Shown here in pieces: positions 31,593-32,279 of a stretch of 32,279 nucleotides of DNA. The first letter of the stretch is position 1; each line of letters starts with the position of its first letter. The stretch comes from Candidatus Nanopelagicales bacterium (GTDB taxonomy: Bacteria; Actinomycetota; Actinomycetes; S36-B12; UBA5976): NCBI GenBank assembly GCA_023260395.1, contig JALQVI010000014.1, positions 1 through 32,279 of the forward strand, given 5' to 3'. A program made the translations under genes and the position numbers. The notes beneath the pieces are model-generated. The model worked only from the letters and a program-made list of their open reading frames with translations. It was not told the origin of the DNA and did no database searches.

Positions 31593-32279
<687 letters not shown>

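Overview
The window looks like chromosome from a moderate-GC member of the Actinomycetota. It carries several actinobacterial hallmark sets: an XPB-type helicase with its helicase-associated partner, a CspB with a C-terminal extension next to a DUF3027 protein, a DUF2530 membrane protein divergent from an NCS2 purine permease, the actinobacterial form of serC, and the run tRNA-Thr, tRNA-Met, rpmG, hadA-like, hadB-like, murB. A CPD photolyase, very tight gene packing and base composition near 50 % would fit a sunlit aquatic lineage such as the freshwater Nanopelagicales or small Microbacteriaceae. That placement is inference.

Layout. 1-6.3 kb is a cell-surface region: the end of a PaaK/CapK-like adenylating enzyme, a beta-helix protein with Pmp-type repeats and an OmpA-like C-terminus, a secreted two-module protein, a DoxX-like membrane protein, and a Cys-rich secreted protein. 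6.3-11.9 kb is nucleic-acid maintenance: the XPB helicase pair, then CspB and DUF3027 on the other strand. 11.9-17.4 kb is envelope polymer synthesis: a large polytopic membrane protein, a GT4 glycosyltransferase of the TagE/GtfA kind, and a TagF/TagB-like glycerophosphotransferase. 17.4-28 kb is transport and small-molecule metabolism: DUF2530/NCS2, a 30-codon ORF, three MFS transporters, serC, pdxH, photolyase, a LacI regulator and a ureohydrolase. 29-32.3 kb is housekeeping: two tRNAs, rpmG, the HadA/HadB-like dehydratase pair, murB and the start of ahcY.

Expression signals. Ten of about 27 genes have no visible ribosome binding site but have a TANNNT hexamer exactly 6 or 7 bases before the start codon. 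This is the arrangement expected for leaderless mRNAs, in which transcription begins at the start codon. At 17.66 kb two such hexamers on opposite strands overlap by 2 bp. Convergent genes abut at their stop codons in three places, with inverted repeats sometimes lying inside coding sequence. No mobile element, CRISPR array, prophage or origin was seen, and no intergenic gap exceeds about 220 bp.

Most unusual items: the leaderless-start pattern and its overlapping divergent pair; the 30-codon membrane ORF whose promoter sits in the tail of a terminator; a shared C-x4-G-x7-G-[ST]-C motif at the C-termini of two otherwise different secreted proteins; Pmp-like repeats joined to an OmpA-like domain in a Gram-positive; a hairpin that could mask the ahcY ribosome binding site; and a WYL-like C-terminus on the XPB partner.
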